From the NCBI GenBank assembly GCA_050084515.1, contig CM114272.1:7874001-7938000 (forward strand): DNA of 64,000 bases. The letters run 5' to 3'. Below the pieces are notes generated by a model that saw only the letters and a list, made by a program, of their open reading frames with translations, did not search any database and was not told where the DNA came from. Source of the stretch: Blasia pusilla (lineage: Eukaryota > Marchantiophyta > Marchantiopsida > Blasiales). Shown here piece after piece: positions 36,841-49,778 of this stretch (position 1 is the stretch's first letter; the number at the start of each line of letters is the position of its first letter). The position numbers and the translations under genes are program-made.

Positions 36841-38044
36841 ATTCTTGCACTCATAGTGTATTTAGTGTACTTTTCTTACAGCGCATATGTTAGGAATAAT
36901 CTAGATGTTCGAAAACTCTCTGAGCCCGTTTTACTTCCTAAAGTTTTCCTCATCCTTTTTAATTCATTTTCTTTTTTCAATTTCTCCTTTGATGAAAAAG
37001 TATTTTTTTAAATCTAGAAATCATTTAGTATTTACTTCTTATAATAATGCTTTCCTTGAATTATAATATAGATATATTTTTCACCACAAATAAGCTTGAA
37101 AATCCTACTATAGGGATTCTAAATTGCAATAATTTTGCAAATTGCATACATTCTCAAGTTTTGAAGTTACTCTAAGTCTTGTATAATACAAAAAGAATTT
37201 GAAATGAATGAATATATGATGCGGATTCATCCTCTTGATATATGTTAAGTGGTTGAGAATTGCACAAGTTTTCAATTTTAGAAGTAGTCCTTGCGAAAAA
37301 AAAAAAATTTTCAAAAGGGAATGTACATATGATGCCAATCAAGGTTGTAGATGGACAAATTTTGTGTATGCGGACTTTTTTATGCCCCTAGACACACATG
37401 TCCATGCAAGCTTAAGGTTGGCCCATGCAAAATAAGCCTTAGGCCTATAGTAGAGCTAGGTGCCATCCTTACGTTGTCGTGTCGAGAGCTTTTCGTCGGG
37501 TAAGGGCGTACCTTCTGACTTCGGCAGACGTGGTTGATGCAAGTTGAACTCTCTAAGAAGTTCTCATTTTTCAGTACATAATTATTATATACGCTCTCCA
37601 TTCTCTCACAACAGAAATCACGACTTTTAGTGTCAAGGCGTTCACTTCTTCATGACATCGAACCCGGAAATTCCAAACTATAAAGTCTATGTAAGCTATT
37701 TTATGAGTATATGCAAGAAAAATAGCATAACTAGTGTTAAAACCTACTGAATCAGACCTATTAACATCCATGGATCGTTATAAGGACATGCAAAGTATAA
37801 TCCCATGTCCTTCCATACATAACAATAGGAAGAATCATCAAAGTTGGAGATTGCATGACCTCATTCATGAATGTCCCCCCAAAGTGATAAACTAGATAGC
37901 GAGTGAACCAGTACCTATCTACGAAGAGAACTTTGAAATGGTACGGATTAAGGAAAGGGAAAGTGGGTACGATTCGTTCTCCACCCCTATCCATACTTAA
38001 TGGACATTGTCTACTCTCCTCAAGAATAGGTTTTGGCGGAGTTG
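36841..38044. other. AT-rich anonymous stretch
   Basis: No gene supported. Short frames only, with no recognisable motif. Confidence 0.4.
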
Positions 38045-38260
38045 CTCTTCCAAGAGGGGTAATCCACTCTCATTGGGTAAATAACAAGCCAAAACCATCC
38101 ACTATCCCTAGTATGACAAAACTCCCCTAAAATGATAAGTCTCCCCAAATAATAATCTCATATTAGACTCTTGAAACTCTCGAAGAATATAACTGAAACG
38201 AGTCACTCTCCTAAGAGGGGTAATCTATTCTCATTGGAAGAGCAAGCAAACCAATTCCAT
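38045..38260. repeat. approximate direct repeat, ~160 bp apart
   Basis: CTTCCAAGAGGGGTAATCC plus ACTCTCATTGG (38047 on) is repeated with changes from about 38208 (CTCCTAAGAGGGGTAATCT plus ATTCTCATTGG), each followed by a variant of CAAACCAATTCCATCCACT. Only two units are visible. Confidence 0.55.
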
Positions 38261-38879
38261 CCACTCAAGAGCAACAAGAGAGACTCAAGAAATGAAGTAG
38301 AAGATGATGAACCCTTGAAGATCCCTCCTTTTTATATATTCAAAAGAGATCCAAAAGAGTACGAAATAGGGCTAATCTTATTTTGTACCACATGGTTTCC
38401 TCTCAAGGCTTAGCCAATCCCATTTAGACACAAGTAGATTATTCCTCCAAAATATTATCATCAATTCACCTCATATCCTCCAAACTAACTCGACTACCCT
38501 AGCCACCAGCCAAGACTACTTTTTCTTTTCTTTTATTTCATTAATACACTAATCCCACTACTTTACTTTATATTCCCATGTCTCATTTATTAACTCTTTT
38601 CCTTAAGTTGGACCCGCAAAAATGAGGTACCATAAAGAGATTTAAACATGAGAATTCTTTTTTCCTAAACTAATTTACTTAATACTTATAAAAATCTCTC
38701 TAAATTTTAATGAAAGAGGAGTTTACATAATGGATAATTTTATTATACGACAACGTGGGCGTATTACGGATCGATGCAGTCCATGCGCAGTTTCATAGCC
38801 CATACCTCCGTTCAATCCTTACCCGCATGTATTGTGCATGTACGTATCGCTGCAAAATATATACCATTATCACTAAATA

Positions 38880-39670
38880 CAAACACAAATATACAAGATA
38901 TCATACTCACTCATGATATTTGAACAATAACACAATCGTATGCCAAAATATCTCCAATAAATTTTTGCAAATCTAGATTATTTAAAATATGCACACAAAC
39001 TCCATTCTCTCATGTCAAACCAAATTCACTCTCCTAATAAAATACTTGGATTACTCACAAGGCAAGAGGGGCCACACTTCCATTAACTCATGCTAAGAGG
39101 TTCTACAAAGAAAGAATGAGCTTCAAAGCTCCCTTTCTTTAGATATACCCCCTCCCCTCTCCCATAACCTATGGTTGCACGTCATCTCCCTAGCTCTTGA
39201 ATTCTTGAAGGAGGTTAAAGGATAATTCCCAAAATGGAAAGTAAATTATACTCCTCATAAAAACTTACTCAAAATAGTAAGTTTCTATATGTAGCTCTAA
39301 ACGAGCCAAAATGAAAGGGAAACCTAGCTCTCTTTAGATATATCCTCTTTCCTTTTCCATGATAACCTTTGCTTGCACATCAACTCATTAGCTCTTGACC
39401 TATTAAGGGAGGTCAAGAGCCACTTACCAAAACCTCAACCAAAACGGAAAGTCAAGTCTACTTCCCATAGAATTTTACCCAAAATAGTAAGTTTTTCTAT
39501 GTAGTTCCAAATGAGGAAAAATGAAGGGGAAACCTACTCTCTCAAATTACTCGAGGCCTCAATAGGTCCTCCTGGTCGTCTTAAGGATGTCCTCCAATAT
39601 CCTAGAAGGCACTCTACCAAAACTCGTTGATCTATCTTAAAAGACGTGAAACCTCCCTTAATCCGAGTCC
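38880..39670 (-). repeat. inverted copy of the LTR-like repeat, with internal duplication
   Basis: Read on the minus strand, 39670 to 38880 follows the repeat at 36.0-36.8 kb and 58.2-58.6 kb: ACGTCTTTTAAGATAGATCA, then GAGAGAGTAGGTTTCCCCTT, ACTTACTATTTTGGGTAA, AGGTCAAGAGC, then the segment ending near ATTTTGGCATACG. Two successive copies of the middle part (about 39330-39600 and 39040-39330) lie in tandem. The direction is opposite to the copy 2 kb upstream. Confidence 0.6.
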
Positions 39671-39699
39671 ACACCTATTCCCACATCCAGAGCTTGCGT

Positions 39700-42120
39700 G
39701 AGCCATGGGATATCCAAAAACCCCAAGCATGGACTCCTTAGGCATATCCATCCTATGGCCAAAATAAGTCCGTTTCATGTGCAATCTCAATTCAAATACA
39801 TGCACTAGGCATGTTTCCTTTTTTTTAATATTTTAAATAAATTTCAACCATAATTTCCTTAAAATCCGATTCTTGAATAAAATTTTAAAAATTTCCATTT
39901 ATCCATAATCATATGTACCAATTTTCACAAAATCCTAACTCCGTATTTTGCATAAACCAAACATCCCAATTATATTTCATATATTTTTTCAAAATTCTCT
40001 AATTTTCAATCTTGAATTTTTTGTTGGACATCCCATCATTGACATCACACATCTTTTTAACCGTAGGTGGAAACGAAAGAGTTTTGCTGAATCTTGCTTG
40101 AATCAAGCGCTCAATAATTATTTTCAAAAACTTCTCATATATTTGATCTCATATTGTGTGGATGGTATCCTATTATTGATATGGTCACTATTTGTGTCTT
40201 ATATTTTGCTTATATTTTGCAATAAAATTTCTGAATATTATATTAATGCTTAATTATTGTGACTGTCTTTAACCTTGATATTTGCCTTTTTGCCTCACCT
40301 TATTGCCTTACAAGAAGACGTACCATGACAAGTTAACAACTCCCATTTCCTCTTTGAAAAAACTTTCACAAGACACTTTCGGACTTTTATGGCATTGTAG
40401 GTGCCTCTCTTTCAACCCTCCTTTTCCCTTTTTTCCCCTCTATACACTCATCATCTTTGTGTTAAGATATGCCTCTCTCCACCCTCATCTTTTACTTTCC
40501 GGTTTTTCTTGGAAAAAGACCCATGCCCACCTACTCATTTGGGAACAAAAAAAGTATAGTGTTTTTTTTAAAACCACCATCCGTTCTATCTTCCTTCTTT
40601 GGGAATTTTTTTTTTCTATGTAGCTTAATCCCATTACTGGCCTTTAATGAATAAATTCTCTCAATTTTTCTTTTTTAAAATCACCACCTATCCCCATACT
40701 TTCTTTTTTGGAGAAATACATTAAAATTTCCTCGCCATTTCACCCTCCCCCATCCCTCCTTTATAAATGGGAAATTTGAAACATCCCCTCCTAATTCTAC
40801 ATGAACTTTTGGATTAATTTCTTAGTAAAACATGAAGGCTAACTAGTTTTGGAGCTCGGATACATATTTGATGAAAATGAAACCTCACAATGAAGTGTGA
40901 GAGTGATGAAAAGAAAAAACTACACAAATTCCCTCATGACATCATGTCTTTGTAATTGATGCATGGATGAAGCTAATTACATGCTTCATGAATTCCTAAT
41001 GGAAATGGAGAATCTTGGTCTTTTCTCTTTTCCGACTCCCAAATAAAGACAAGTCGTGGATAAAGGGAACTAAGAACTCATAAAACACGAACACTTGGAC
41101 CCTATACAAGCCAAAGGGAAATTAAAATCCTAGAAAGGGAAATTAAAAGAGGCAAACTCAAAAAGGAAACTTCACCTTAATAAAAAAAAATCTAAAGAGT
41201 GATTCAAAAATGAGCAGCCTCTTGTTATTACTCTCGGGAATTTTTTTCTAGAAAGGGACATTTAATTTGTAGTAAGCTTCAAAAGCCCTTTTGTTCAAGA
41301 TATACCACAATGTGTTTGCAAAAATTCATAAGACAACTAAATTGATATATGGAAGAATATATAGCATGAATAAAAGAAAATGGGGGATCCCATCGAAAGG
41401 AGGGGCTACTCTAAAAGTCAAGAACATCTAGGCCAAACCTAGCTAGGGGCAAAGGAAAAGTGGGAACCCCCTGAAATCTAACTTCACCAACACTAGAAAC
41501 AATATCAGGCATAACAAAGGAAATATAACTAAATGCAAGAGAGCCTCTAGAAATGGCTTTTCCCAACCTTAGTTTGCCATCAAGTTGTTAAAGCCCATCG
41601 GCTTGGGACCATCTTTGGGTACATAACAAAGCAGTCGAGATGAGTTGTCTACAATATAAGATTGTGGCAGCTAAAGAAATTCCATTTCTCTAATAGAAAA
41701 GGTTGACATAATTAATGAGGAAAATGTGAAACCTCTTGCCCATAGCCCTATACATCTCAATAACTAATAGGATGAATAAATGTCCTTCGCACAAACGACT
41801 CTAAGTTGAGGCTTCTTCTCTATCTCCCTTGTGCAACCGCATGTGCTTGAACTATAGGATCTATAACTAAAACATGTGCCACTACCGCCTAGGCCTCTCA
41901 CATCATACATAGATTTTCCTAAATGAGGTAATCATGAATGAATACAATTGCTCTCTCTACATATGGAAGTTGCCCTTGCAAGCAATACAAAACATGATAT
42001 CCTTCACATCCTCATGAGTGATTATCCTCACATCCCCAATTGGAGAGTGTGCTACATGTCCAAGCTCTCACGGAAATCACTATATATCAAACCAACTCTA
42101 GATGGTTGAGGGAGGCTCAC
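39700..42120. other. AT-rich anonymous stretch
   Basis: No gene supported. Long Phe/Leu-rich frames at 39.9-40.65 kb are a consequence of T-rich sequence. Confidence 0.4.
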
Positions 42121-42163
42121 ACAAAATTGCATCACTACAGTTACTGCAGTGATGCAATTTTGT
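42121..42163. repeat. 20-bp stem hairpin, 3-nt loop
   Basis: ACAAAATTGCATCACTACAG (42121-42140) and CTGCAGTGATGCAATTTTGT (42144-42163) are reverse complements with one mismatch. This is a compact foldback and could be the core of a small inverted-repeat element. Confidence 0.8.
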
Positions 42164-43514
42164 ATGTAAAGTTTGGTAAGTTATAGGATACAAAATGCAT
42201 GTATTCGCACCTTCCGAAAGATTGAAGACATGCTAAACTTGTGTGGGAATAGAAGAATCATGGAGGGGGTTGGAAGAATTATACCTTGATTATAATATGA
42301 GGAGGGCGGTGTTACTAGTTGGGGCACTATTCCTCCAAAGAAGTGGAGCCCTTCTTCAAAAGGAAGATCCCTTTAAAAGTAGTGAGATACTTAAATGAAC
42401 ATTTTCTTGGTTTATAGTGGAGTCTATATATGTAGAGATGTTTGCTCCTCTAAGATTGGAACTGAGCTAGCATCCACAAATGTTTTTGAAGATTGGAGAT
42501 TCTCTAACAATGACATAAGACACAACAATCATTCATTCCTAAGAGAACGTTTAAAATGGAAGAGTTGAAATTTTCAGACATCTGATAGAGTTCAAGGTTA
42601 GAGGAGCTATAGCCTAAGGGACATCAAAATCTCTAGAAGAAGTGACATAGCTTCTTTTAGAGAATCTTGTAGCTGAGTTAAGTGGTGGAGCTACTATCGA
42701 GTTGGTGAAGTGGATCATTTCAAGAAATGGTTCACTGAATCACCACACCCTTATAATAAGATTTCTTTTTCCTTTTTTCAATTGATTTTTTTTGTTCTCA
42801 TACCATCCAAGTTACAACATTATTCAACATCCGACTAAACGAGATAACAATAAACATATTCTATCCTTGGTCATTGGAATGCAAGAATACCCAAATTCTT
42901 TTTTGGGTTTTTTCAAATTCAACCTAAACATGCACATATAGGAAGGACTATGGACATATTGAGCTTGTATTAAGGCTTTGATTGATCAACTAAGGGACAA
43001 ATTGACTTCATATTGGGGATTGGGGCGAGCTTGATTTCATATTGGGTCACTTCATTGGTGGCCACATCACTTCTTCATTAGAAATAATAAAGGATCCAAA
43101 TTCTTTGGTTTCATTAACTTAGAGGTTTAAATTGGAGTTATATTTTTTATGAGCATGGAATCCTTATGCTAGCGCATTTATGAAATCCACCTGATTGCTA
43201 GAGGCTCACTTTAGTTTAATTATTGTATATGATGCCTTCACATGTTCCGGACTCCAAGTTCTCTAAGAATTCCATCCATTTTTATCTTCGTTGCATCGCA
43301 TGGGCATTCTTACTTGTAAGTATAAAGCATATCGTGACAAAGAACCCTAAATTTTGATTTCTTATCACCTCCATGTGGAATGTTACCATGGGGGTTAGTA
43401 AAATAGAACACTCTCAAAATACTCTCTCTAGCTAGGCTAGCGTGTGAATTCTTTGTAAGGAAAATTTTAGAAATTTCTAATAAAAATAGAAAATAAAGAA
43501 AAAATCGACTAAAA
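42164..43514. other. anonymous stretch
   Basis: No gene supported; only short frames. Confidence 0.4.
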
Positions 43515-44780
43515 ATATTGAAATTGCCAACTGGGATTCCAAAATTCATGCACTCGGAAATTACCCGGTATGTCTCAACTCGGTCCATGATACCCATAGG
43601 CTGCGTGATACCCCATAGGCTGAAGGAAATGAGTCTCGGCAGAAAAGAATGGACCTCATCCAGACACATCGAATCAATGGACCCCCCCATTTCGGCGTAA
43701 CCGCGAAGCTTTCGTCCTGAAACGAAATACATTTGTCTCGCGACTTGTCCAGCAGCGGCATCCGGACTTGTTTCTTTCTTCGTTCTTTATTCAGTACATG
43801 GTTCCATGGGACTGGTGGCATTATGGACGCGGGGGGGGGCATCTCGGTTGACTCTCAACGACCTTGGTCTTTATAATAATTTGATGCCGCCCTCCAGGAA
43901 ACTGGGTTTCCCCAGTGCTGATCGATGGGCTACATCTATTTTAGTAAAGGACATCTGGTTCATTTCTTTCCACTCGTGGATTAAACAAATATTTAAGCAT
44001 ACATGGCGCCTTTTGGACAGTTATTAATGAAACGAAAAGACTGGTTTGGTTTGACTAGCCTTGTGGTACTCGGATGGTTCAACTCGATGTGATAGGAGGG
44101 GGAGTCTCTTGTGTGGATTTCTGAACTGTAGGGATTGCCAAGATAACCATCCACTCGTCGTGGGTGTCTTGGCGCCATGTAACTCCATTAGCACGGTAAG
44201 GAAAACATCAAACTCCTTACCCAAGAATCCAAAAAATTATAATGGGAGGAAATATTGTCATTTATGAAGACTACTATTCCAACTGTTTTTTTCTCCTTTT
44301 CTTCCACTCTTCCTCTTGGGGCTACCTCCCTTCTTCTTTTACCACTTGTGCCCGGGCATAGATTTTAACGTGTATGGAGTGGTTCTACTATCTTTGCACA
44401 GGGAAATAGCTCTTACTAACGCCACAAAACATAATATCCTTCACAATGTAGTGATTCGATTACCCATGCCCAAGGCTCAAATTGTGATTCATGCAAATGA
44501 ACCGAAACAAGGTGCCATGCTAAGTCACTAGGAATCATGCTTGCCTAGTCAAGTTCTCTTGGTGGCATATGGGGAAACGTACTCCCTACTCTCTTCCGAG
44601 TGAAGAAATTACTCTCCTTTCATAGCATAAAGATGTGAGGTAGCGGCGAAGATATGTGGTCGCACATCGTTCCTGGCCGAATGAGTACCTCCCTTCAGTC
44701 CTCGTAGCTCGCATGGTAGCAATGGCTGACGTGGTGGCCATGGCGTCGAACATGAGAATGTCCGGTGGTCCGGACCGTAG

Positions 44781-44816
44781 GACCACCTAACGTTAGGGGA
44801 CCACCTAACGTTAGGG
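44781..44816. repeat. 18-bp tandem pair with palindromic core
   Basis: Two copies of GACCACCTAACGTTAGGG in tandem. The centre CCTAACGTTAGG is a perfect palindrome, and the flanking GTGGTCC (from 44766) is complementary to the repeat start. Confidence 0.75.
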
Positions 44817-45212
44817 GGTTCGCAATCCACTGCGCTACATATATTCGCTTCTTCCATGAGGATGTCAACTTGCTACAGGTGCGCGATATGCATGAGAGGA
44901 TCGATTCTCTTCTGAAAGCGCTAACGTAGGCCCCTCCAAAGAGTGCCATGAGCTGATCGCTGCGCAGCGCGAAAGTCTTTGCGACATCATTGTGAGTGCG
45001 GAGGAAGGAAACAGAAGGGAAAAAGAAACTATTTGTTCATGAATGGAGCCCCCTGAGAACACGCGTACGTTCTTTCCTTTCGTACGCACAAAGCAATGTC
45101 CGGGGAGAACCGGGGTTACGTGTTGAACTGGCCGGAGGAATCTGAGAATTCCCGATTCAGGTCGTCACTTACCGGCCAAAAACCGAACGTTCAGGGAGGG
45201 TGTCCTTTGTAT

Positions 45213-45250
45213 TATTCGTACCTGTTTAGCCGGCTGAACAGGTACGAATA
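45213..45250. repeat. 38-bp loopless palindrome
   Basis: TATTCGTACCTGTT at 45213-45226 and AACAGGTACGAATA at 45237-45250 are exact reverse complements, and the ten bases between (TAGCCGGCTG) are themselves palindromic but for one pair. The result is a 38-bp palindrome with 18 of 19 pairs. Confidence 0.85.
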
Positions 45251-46990
45251 CAATGAATGAAGAAAACTTCGAAAATTGCCGGTCGGGTTTGTAGAGACCG
45301 GAAATGTACCGGTTGTCACGAAAAAACTCCCCGGACCCTGGTACATAGCACTCGTCCGGGGTGGGAAGGAAAGATTTCCAGCTTTGGCGGGCCCCTCGCC
45401 ATTTTCTTCATGGCCGCCCTCCCGCAAAGCGAATCAAAATCGCCTCCAAAACTTTAAATTATCTGCTTTCCAGCATTAACGCCGAACTCGATCTACTCCA
45501 GACCGTTTACGCAGTGTCCCCTATACAATGTACGTATAATGGCAAGAACTTATTTATATATATAGGATTCAATTTGTTTTCTCATCAAATACTTTCTGAC
45601 AGTAGTGACCCGTTTCAATATGAAAAAATAGTCCCGCAGGAGCATCTACTAGTTTTATTTGATATGGTATAATAAATGGGTAATATTATGTCTTCACAGA
45701 TAAAATTATTATTTTTATTACTGACGTGTGATATAGTCTAGATTATAGTCTTAAGAATAACATTAAAAAAATCAAACCTGTTGAGTCTTTTCTCCCTCCG
45801 TTGGTCCTACTCAGATCTGCGCAGATGCACGAAAGGAGGCTACCGGTATTCCGGTTTTCCTATGTATAGTAACCGGTTGGGAAGTTGAGCAAGTTCTCCC
45901 AGAAACGAGGGCCGAACTAGAACCAGGACCGCTGTTTTCTTCCCCCCTATACAACCTATCCACGCGGACTTCACTCACCGTTCTCCATTCATGATCTCTT
46001 AACACACGTGTGATTTTCTTCCCACGCGCTCTGAAGGAGCTGCGCCGCTGCGGAGTGTATCTTTATTTGGCTTGATTGGTTGGAATTGGGACGGCGAGTC
46101 GGGAGGGCCGGCAACTACGGAAGGAAGGACATTGGTCACTATTGCGTCTGTCTTCTGTCAGCGATGCATCTTCGGAAGCTGCAAGCGAAGAGATCTCTGA
46201 ACGGCGATTGGCTGGCGTGAGAGATCAGGTGTAAAGGTACGGTACGTACGTACGGGCCTTAATCAATGAGGTGTGAGCTTCGGCATTTTTTTTTTAATGT
46301 TTTTTAGTTTAGATCATATCATGAGAGGAGGCGAACTACAAGCGCGGTCCCTGAAGTTCTGAACAAAGGAGATGGGGGCCATAACCAGGCGCCACACACG
46401 CCGGAGGCAGAGGAAAGGGGAACCCCTTATCAACTGGGCTCACCAGACTTCACTGTCATTATGTAAATAAAATAATAAAATAAATAATAAATTCTCCCCT
46501 ACCGAATGAAACTCGTCGCCTTGACCTCTATGCAAGAGATACATAGTCGGCTTGGCTCAGGCTGTGGCCGAAATCACTCGAGACCGCCCATCTTGTAAGG
46601 CCCGTTTTACCCATCGTCCGATCTAATGTATTTAGGACCTTTCGCTTTTAGCTTCCGGAGGGTGCCGGACGTGAGCCGGTCGGTGACTCAGAATACAGTA
46701 CATGCCGTATTTCACTTCATATAATGTAAGGAAAACAAAGATGCACTTCGATAAAAACGAGTGATGGAAAACCCATCGGAAGTACAAAAGAGGGGGACTC
46801 AAAGAGTCAAAACCTGAAGGCCACAACACGACCAGAAAAGGAAGAAGGGGGCATTCCCCCCCTAACGACGATGTAATGTAAGAAGACGGGATAGGCCATC
46901 GCGACCTCACAATGGAGACTGGCATGGAGTTTCTGCCATGGGATGTAGGATTAATTGACGTGTGCACAATTTTTTTACCCTAGAATAGGA

Positions 46991-47600
46991 ACGGGAAATA
47001 TTGTTCAGTCCGATTGTCACTTGGTTAGAGGTGTTTGTAAATGAAGAAGACTATCTTCGATAATAATCTAAATAATAATAATAATCTAAATTGTTATGGG
47101 AAAGTGGTTCTTGATTTGCAAATATTTTCTATTCTACTAGGAAAAAAATGTTTCTCCTTTCATTCATTAGAATCTATATAAGATTTGACGCATGTACATT
47201 TTTGCATATGTTGAACCGCATGTTCATCACCCATTAAAGGGTTCAATGGGTGATATGAAAAGCATACTAGTAGATTATTAAAAGACTAGTGGACTAGCAT
47301 CATGCATATCGGGGCATGATGCTAGTATTTATTAGTATGTCACCACAAGTTTTCTAAATAAACCGATGAGCGTGAAGTTTGGGAGAAGACTTAAGCTAAG
47401 TAACGGAAACGTGCGGCTTTTACGCAAGTGAACCAATTTATTTAACTCACTGTTTGCTTAAAAGCCACTCCTATACTTTGCTGCGGGAGTCGACGTGCCC
47501 ACACACAGAGAGAGAGAGAGAGAGAGATGTCCGTTTGCGGTGTGTCAGTTATGGTCTCTTTACGGACTTCGCGATTGGCACGGCATTGAGCACAAAATGC
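46991..47600. other. anonymous stretch
   Basis: No gene supported. A short (GA)n run lies at about 47507-47527. Confidence 0.4.
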
Positions 47601-48245
47601 GAACAGATGTAGAGTCTTGTAGACGACGTGAATGTGAAATATCGACACTGTTCAAAACGTTAGACTTAGAGGTTTGAATTCAGTGACGCTTTAATTTCAT
47701 CTCGTATCTTTTCTACTTCTTGTGATGGAGGAAGTGAAACTCGACTCGAACTCTCCACAATTCTCAACCTCAACAGCCAATTCGTTCCTATCCTTGCGAT
47801 CATCCACGGAACGGCGAGAAAAACCATTCAATTCAAGCCCTAACTGATTCGGTCCAAGACGACGACAAGAAATTGGCGCCAAAAGAGGAGCGTCTCTACG
47901 TTGTTCACTCACAACCACTGCACTAATCGAACAGATGCAGACGATGTGAATGTGAAACAGTGACGCTGTACAAAACGTAAGTCTGGGAGGGTTGAATTCA
48001 GTGGCGCTTGAATTTCATCTTCTCTGCTTGTTATGAGATCCCGATAGCGGAAGTGAATGTCGACTCGAACTCTCCACAAATCACAGCCTCAACAGCCAAC
48101 TCGTTCCTATTCTTGATATCATCCAGGGACCGGCCCAAAAACCATTCAGTTCAAGCCTCCTCTGACTCAGTCCAACACGACGACAAGAAATTGGGGCCTA
48201 AAGAGGAGCGCGTCTACGGTGTTCGCCCACCACCATTGCGCTAAC
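47601..48245. repeat. tandem duplication, 328-bp unit
   Basis: The sequence beginning GAACAGATG at 47601 starts again at 47929. Both copies contain GTGAATGTGAAA, TTCAGTG(A/G)CGCTT, GACTCGAACTCTCCACAA, TCAACAGCCAA, ACGACGACAAGAAATTGG and AAAGAGGAGCG in the same order. They differ by perhaps a fifth of positions plus small indels, so the duplication is old. Neither copy has a long open frame. Confidence 0.85.
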
Positions 48246-49069
48246 GTTCGTAAGCCAATTAAAATTTCAGGCACAAAACACTGCGAGAAATAAAACAATC
48301 CAGGTGTAGGCCTTCAATTTGATCAGAAAACTCAATGGAGGCATATGTACATTTGAAGCAACTCCTATCATTGCAAAATTTTCCGCTTCACGGCACCGAG
48401 AGTGTTCCAACTTATGTCGATTCAGAGTCCATCGGACGAGAACGAACAAACTCTCCCGGGCCGTGAGCCAGTTCTACCACAAGCGAACTAATCTAAGGTA
48501 GCTTTGGATCCCTGCTCAATCGTATCATGAAAACATATTTTTGGCAGGAAACAACTGCCTAGGATTCAGACCAAAAAAGGGCCCATCCTAAATAAGTCAT
48601 TTTTTCTGCATTCGCATTTACACCTATGCCGTGTTCTACGTTGAACATGAATTTATGCTCACCCCACTACGTCTCGGATATCTACGAAGGAGTTCCGCTC
48701 CTGGTACGTCCTGGAAGAATCGCACACATAATATCATCCAGGTACCGCGAAACATTTAATCGTCCCTCTCTCGCGAGAAAAATTTAGTAGTACACGTATT
48801 CATTCCCTTTCGTCGAGCGGCACTAAATCTTGCCATGAATCCCATTGAGTTACCCTAAAATAACTCATCTGCGCTGGGAACTTTCACGGCCTAAATTGAG
48901 AGCTGCCAGCATCGACCGTACAAAACTAGACGTCGTCTAGAAATTTTGACATCCTCACCTTTGATATGGTTTCGTTGGCGTAGTGTATGATATGCTGGCC
49001 ACTGGTTCGTCTTCTTGTCGAGAGGAGATCTCCACTGGTCGTCCGAGGCAGTGAATTCGAAGGATGAAA
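48246..49069. other. anonymous stretch, possible 3' end of the next gene
   Basis: No gene is supported directly. It lies downstream of the minus-strand frame 49070-49778 and may contain its untranslated region. Confidence 0.35.
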
Positions 49070-49778
49070 TTAAAGCGGTTGCGACCAATATTCTTCTTGA
49101 TTTTCGAGCGCCGAACAGTGGGTCTCCATTCCACCAAAGTTATCACTTTGGACTGAATGAGTGCTCCTCATGAGCTTCTTGGTGAATGAAGATCGGAACC
49201 AGCCGGAGCGCGATTTGCTGATCGAAGGGGAAGGCTCGGGGCCCAACTTGGATAGGCAAACAGCACGAGTTGAAGGGAAGGATGCGTCCGGACCGAATAT
49301 CACCGAGTTTGTAGTCGTTGGACCGCCAGAATTCTCCACCAGCGTCGGCTCCTTTATGACCACCGGCCCACAGAAACAATTGAAGCAGCGGATACTAGAA
49401 TCCGTCGAGATCCCCGTCGTGGTGGTGGTGGTGGTGGTGGTGCTGTGGCACTCTTCTTGAATTATATTGACAGAGGGAAGGCCCGGAGCTTGACAAAAAT
49501 GTTTGAAGTCCTCGTTGGAAGAGAACCTCCCAGTCTTAGAGCGAGACGATGAGTAAGAAGAACTCGCGGCTGACAGACTCTGATGATGGAGGCTGCCATA
49601 ATTCTCCGAGCTACCACTTGCCGAGTCGGTGGGCCAAAGCTCCCGAGAATGATCCGCTGACCTCGTGAAATCCGCAACGGCCAATCTCTTGAGGGTGTGG
49701 CTCGTGCCATCGTTCTGTACGATGATCACGTTGCATGGTAGCTCTCTCCCCAAATATACCGCTTGATTTTGGAAGGAC
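49070..49778 (-). CDS. serine-rich hypothetical protein, terminal exon (partial)
   Basis: A frame of about 235 codons runs from an acceptor-like site (GTGAAG| at 49779-49780) to a stop at 49070. It begins SFQNQAVYLGRELPCNVIIV followed by QNDGTSHTLKRLAVADFTRS, which looks like a folded, conserved start. It then becomes Ser/Thr-rich, including a run of ten threonines encoded by the (GTG/CAC)n microsatellite at 49419-49442, and ends with KSRSGWFRSSFTKKLMRSTH. I do not recognise the family. The composition, length and splice context make it one of the two best host-gene candidates in the window. The start codon is unknown because the exon seems to be spliced from upstream. Confidence 0.45.

Larger units (their letters stand above)
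43515..46990. other. GC-shifted block, possible organellar-DNA insertion
   Basis: From about 43515 the texture changes abruptly to higher G+C, balanced strands, and few A or T runs, and changes back near 46990. Within it I see many short open frames on both strands, none with a domain that I know. Included are a palindrome at 45213-45250 and an 18-bp tandem pair at 44781-44816. The look is that of plant mitochondrial intergenic or intron DNA, so a nuclear copy of mitochondrial DNA is my first guess, but I cannot match it to any mitochondrial gene and the guess rests on composition only. Confidence 0.3.

Noticed and set aside
39948-40654. Hydrophobic frames suggesting membrane proteins
   Set aside because: The DNA is T-rich and the Phe/Leu content follows from it; frames overlap, with no start context or motif.
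46370-46470. Fragment of a mitochondrial cytochrome c maturation gene
   Set aside because: A short translated piece looked faintly similar to a Pro/Gly-rich segment, but flanking residues do not continue the match.
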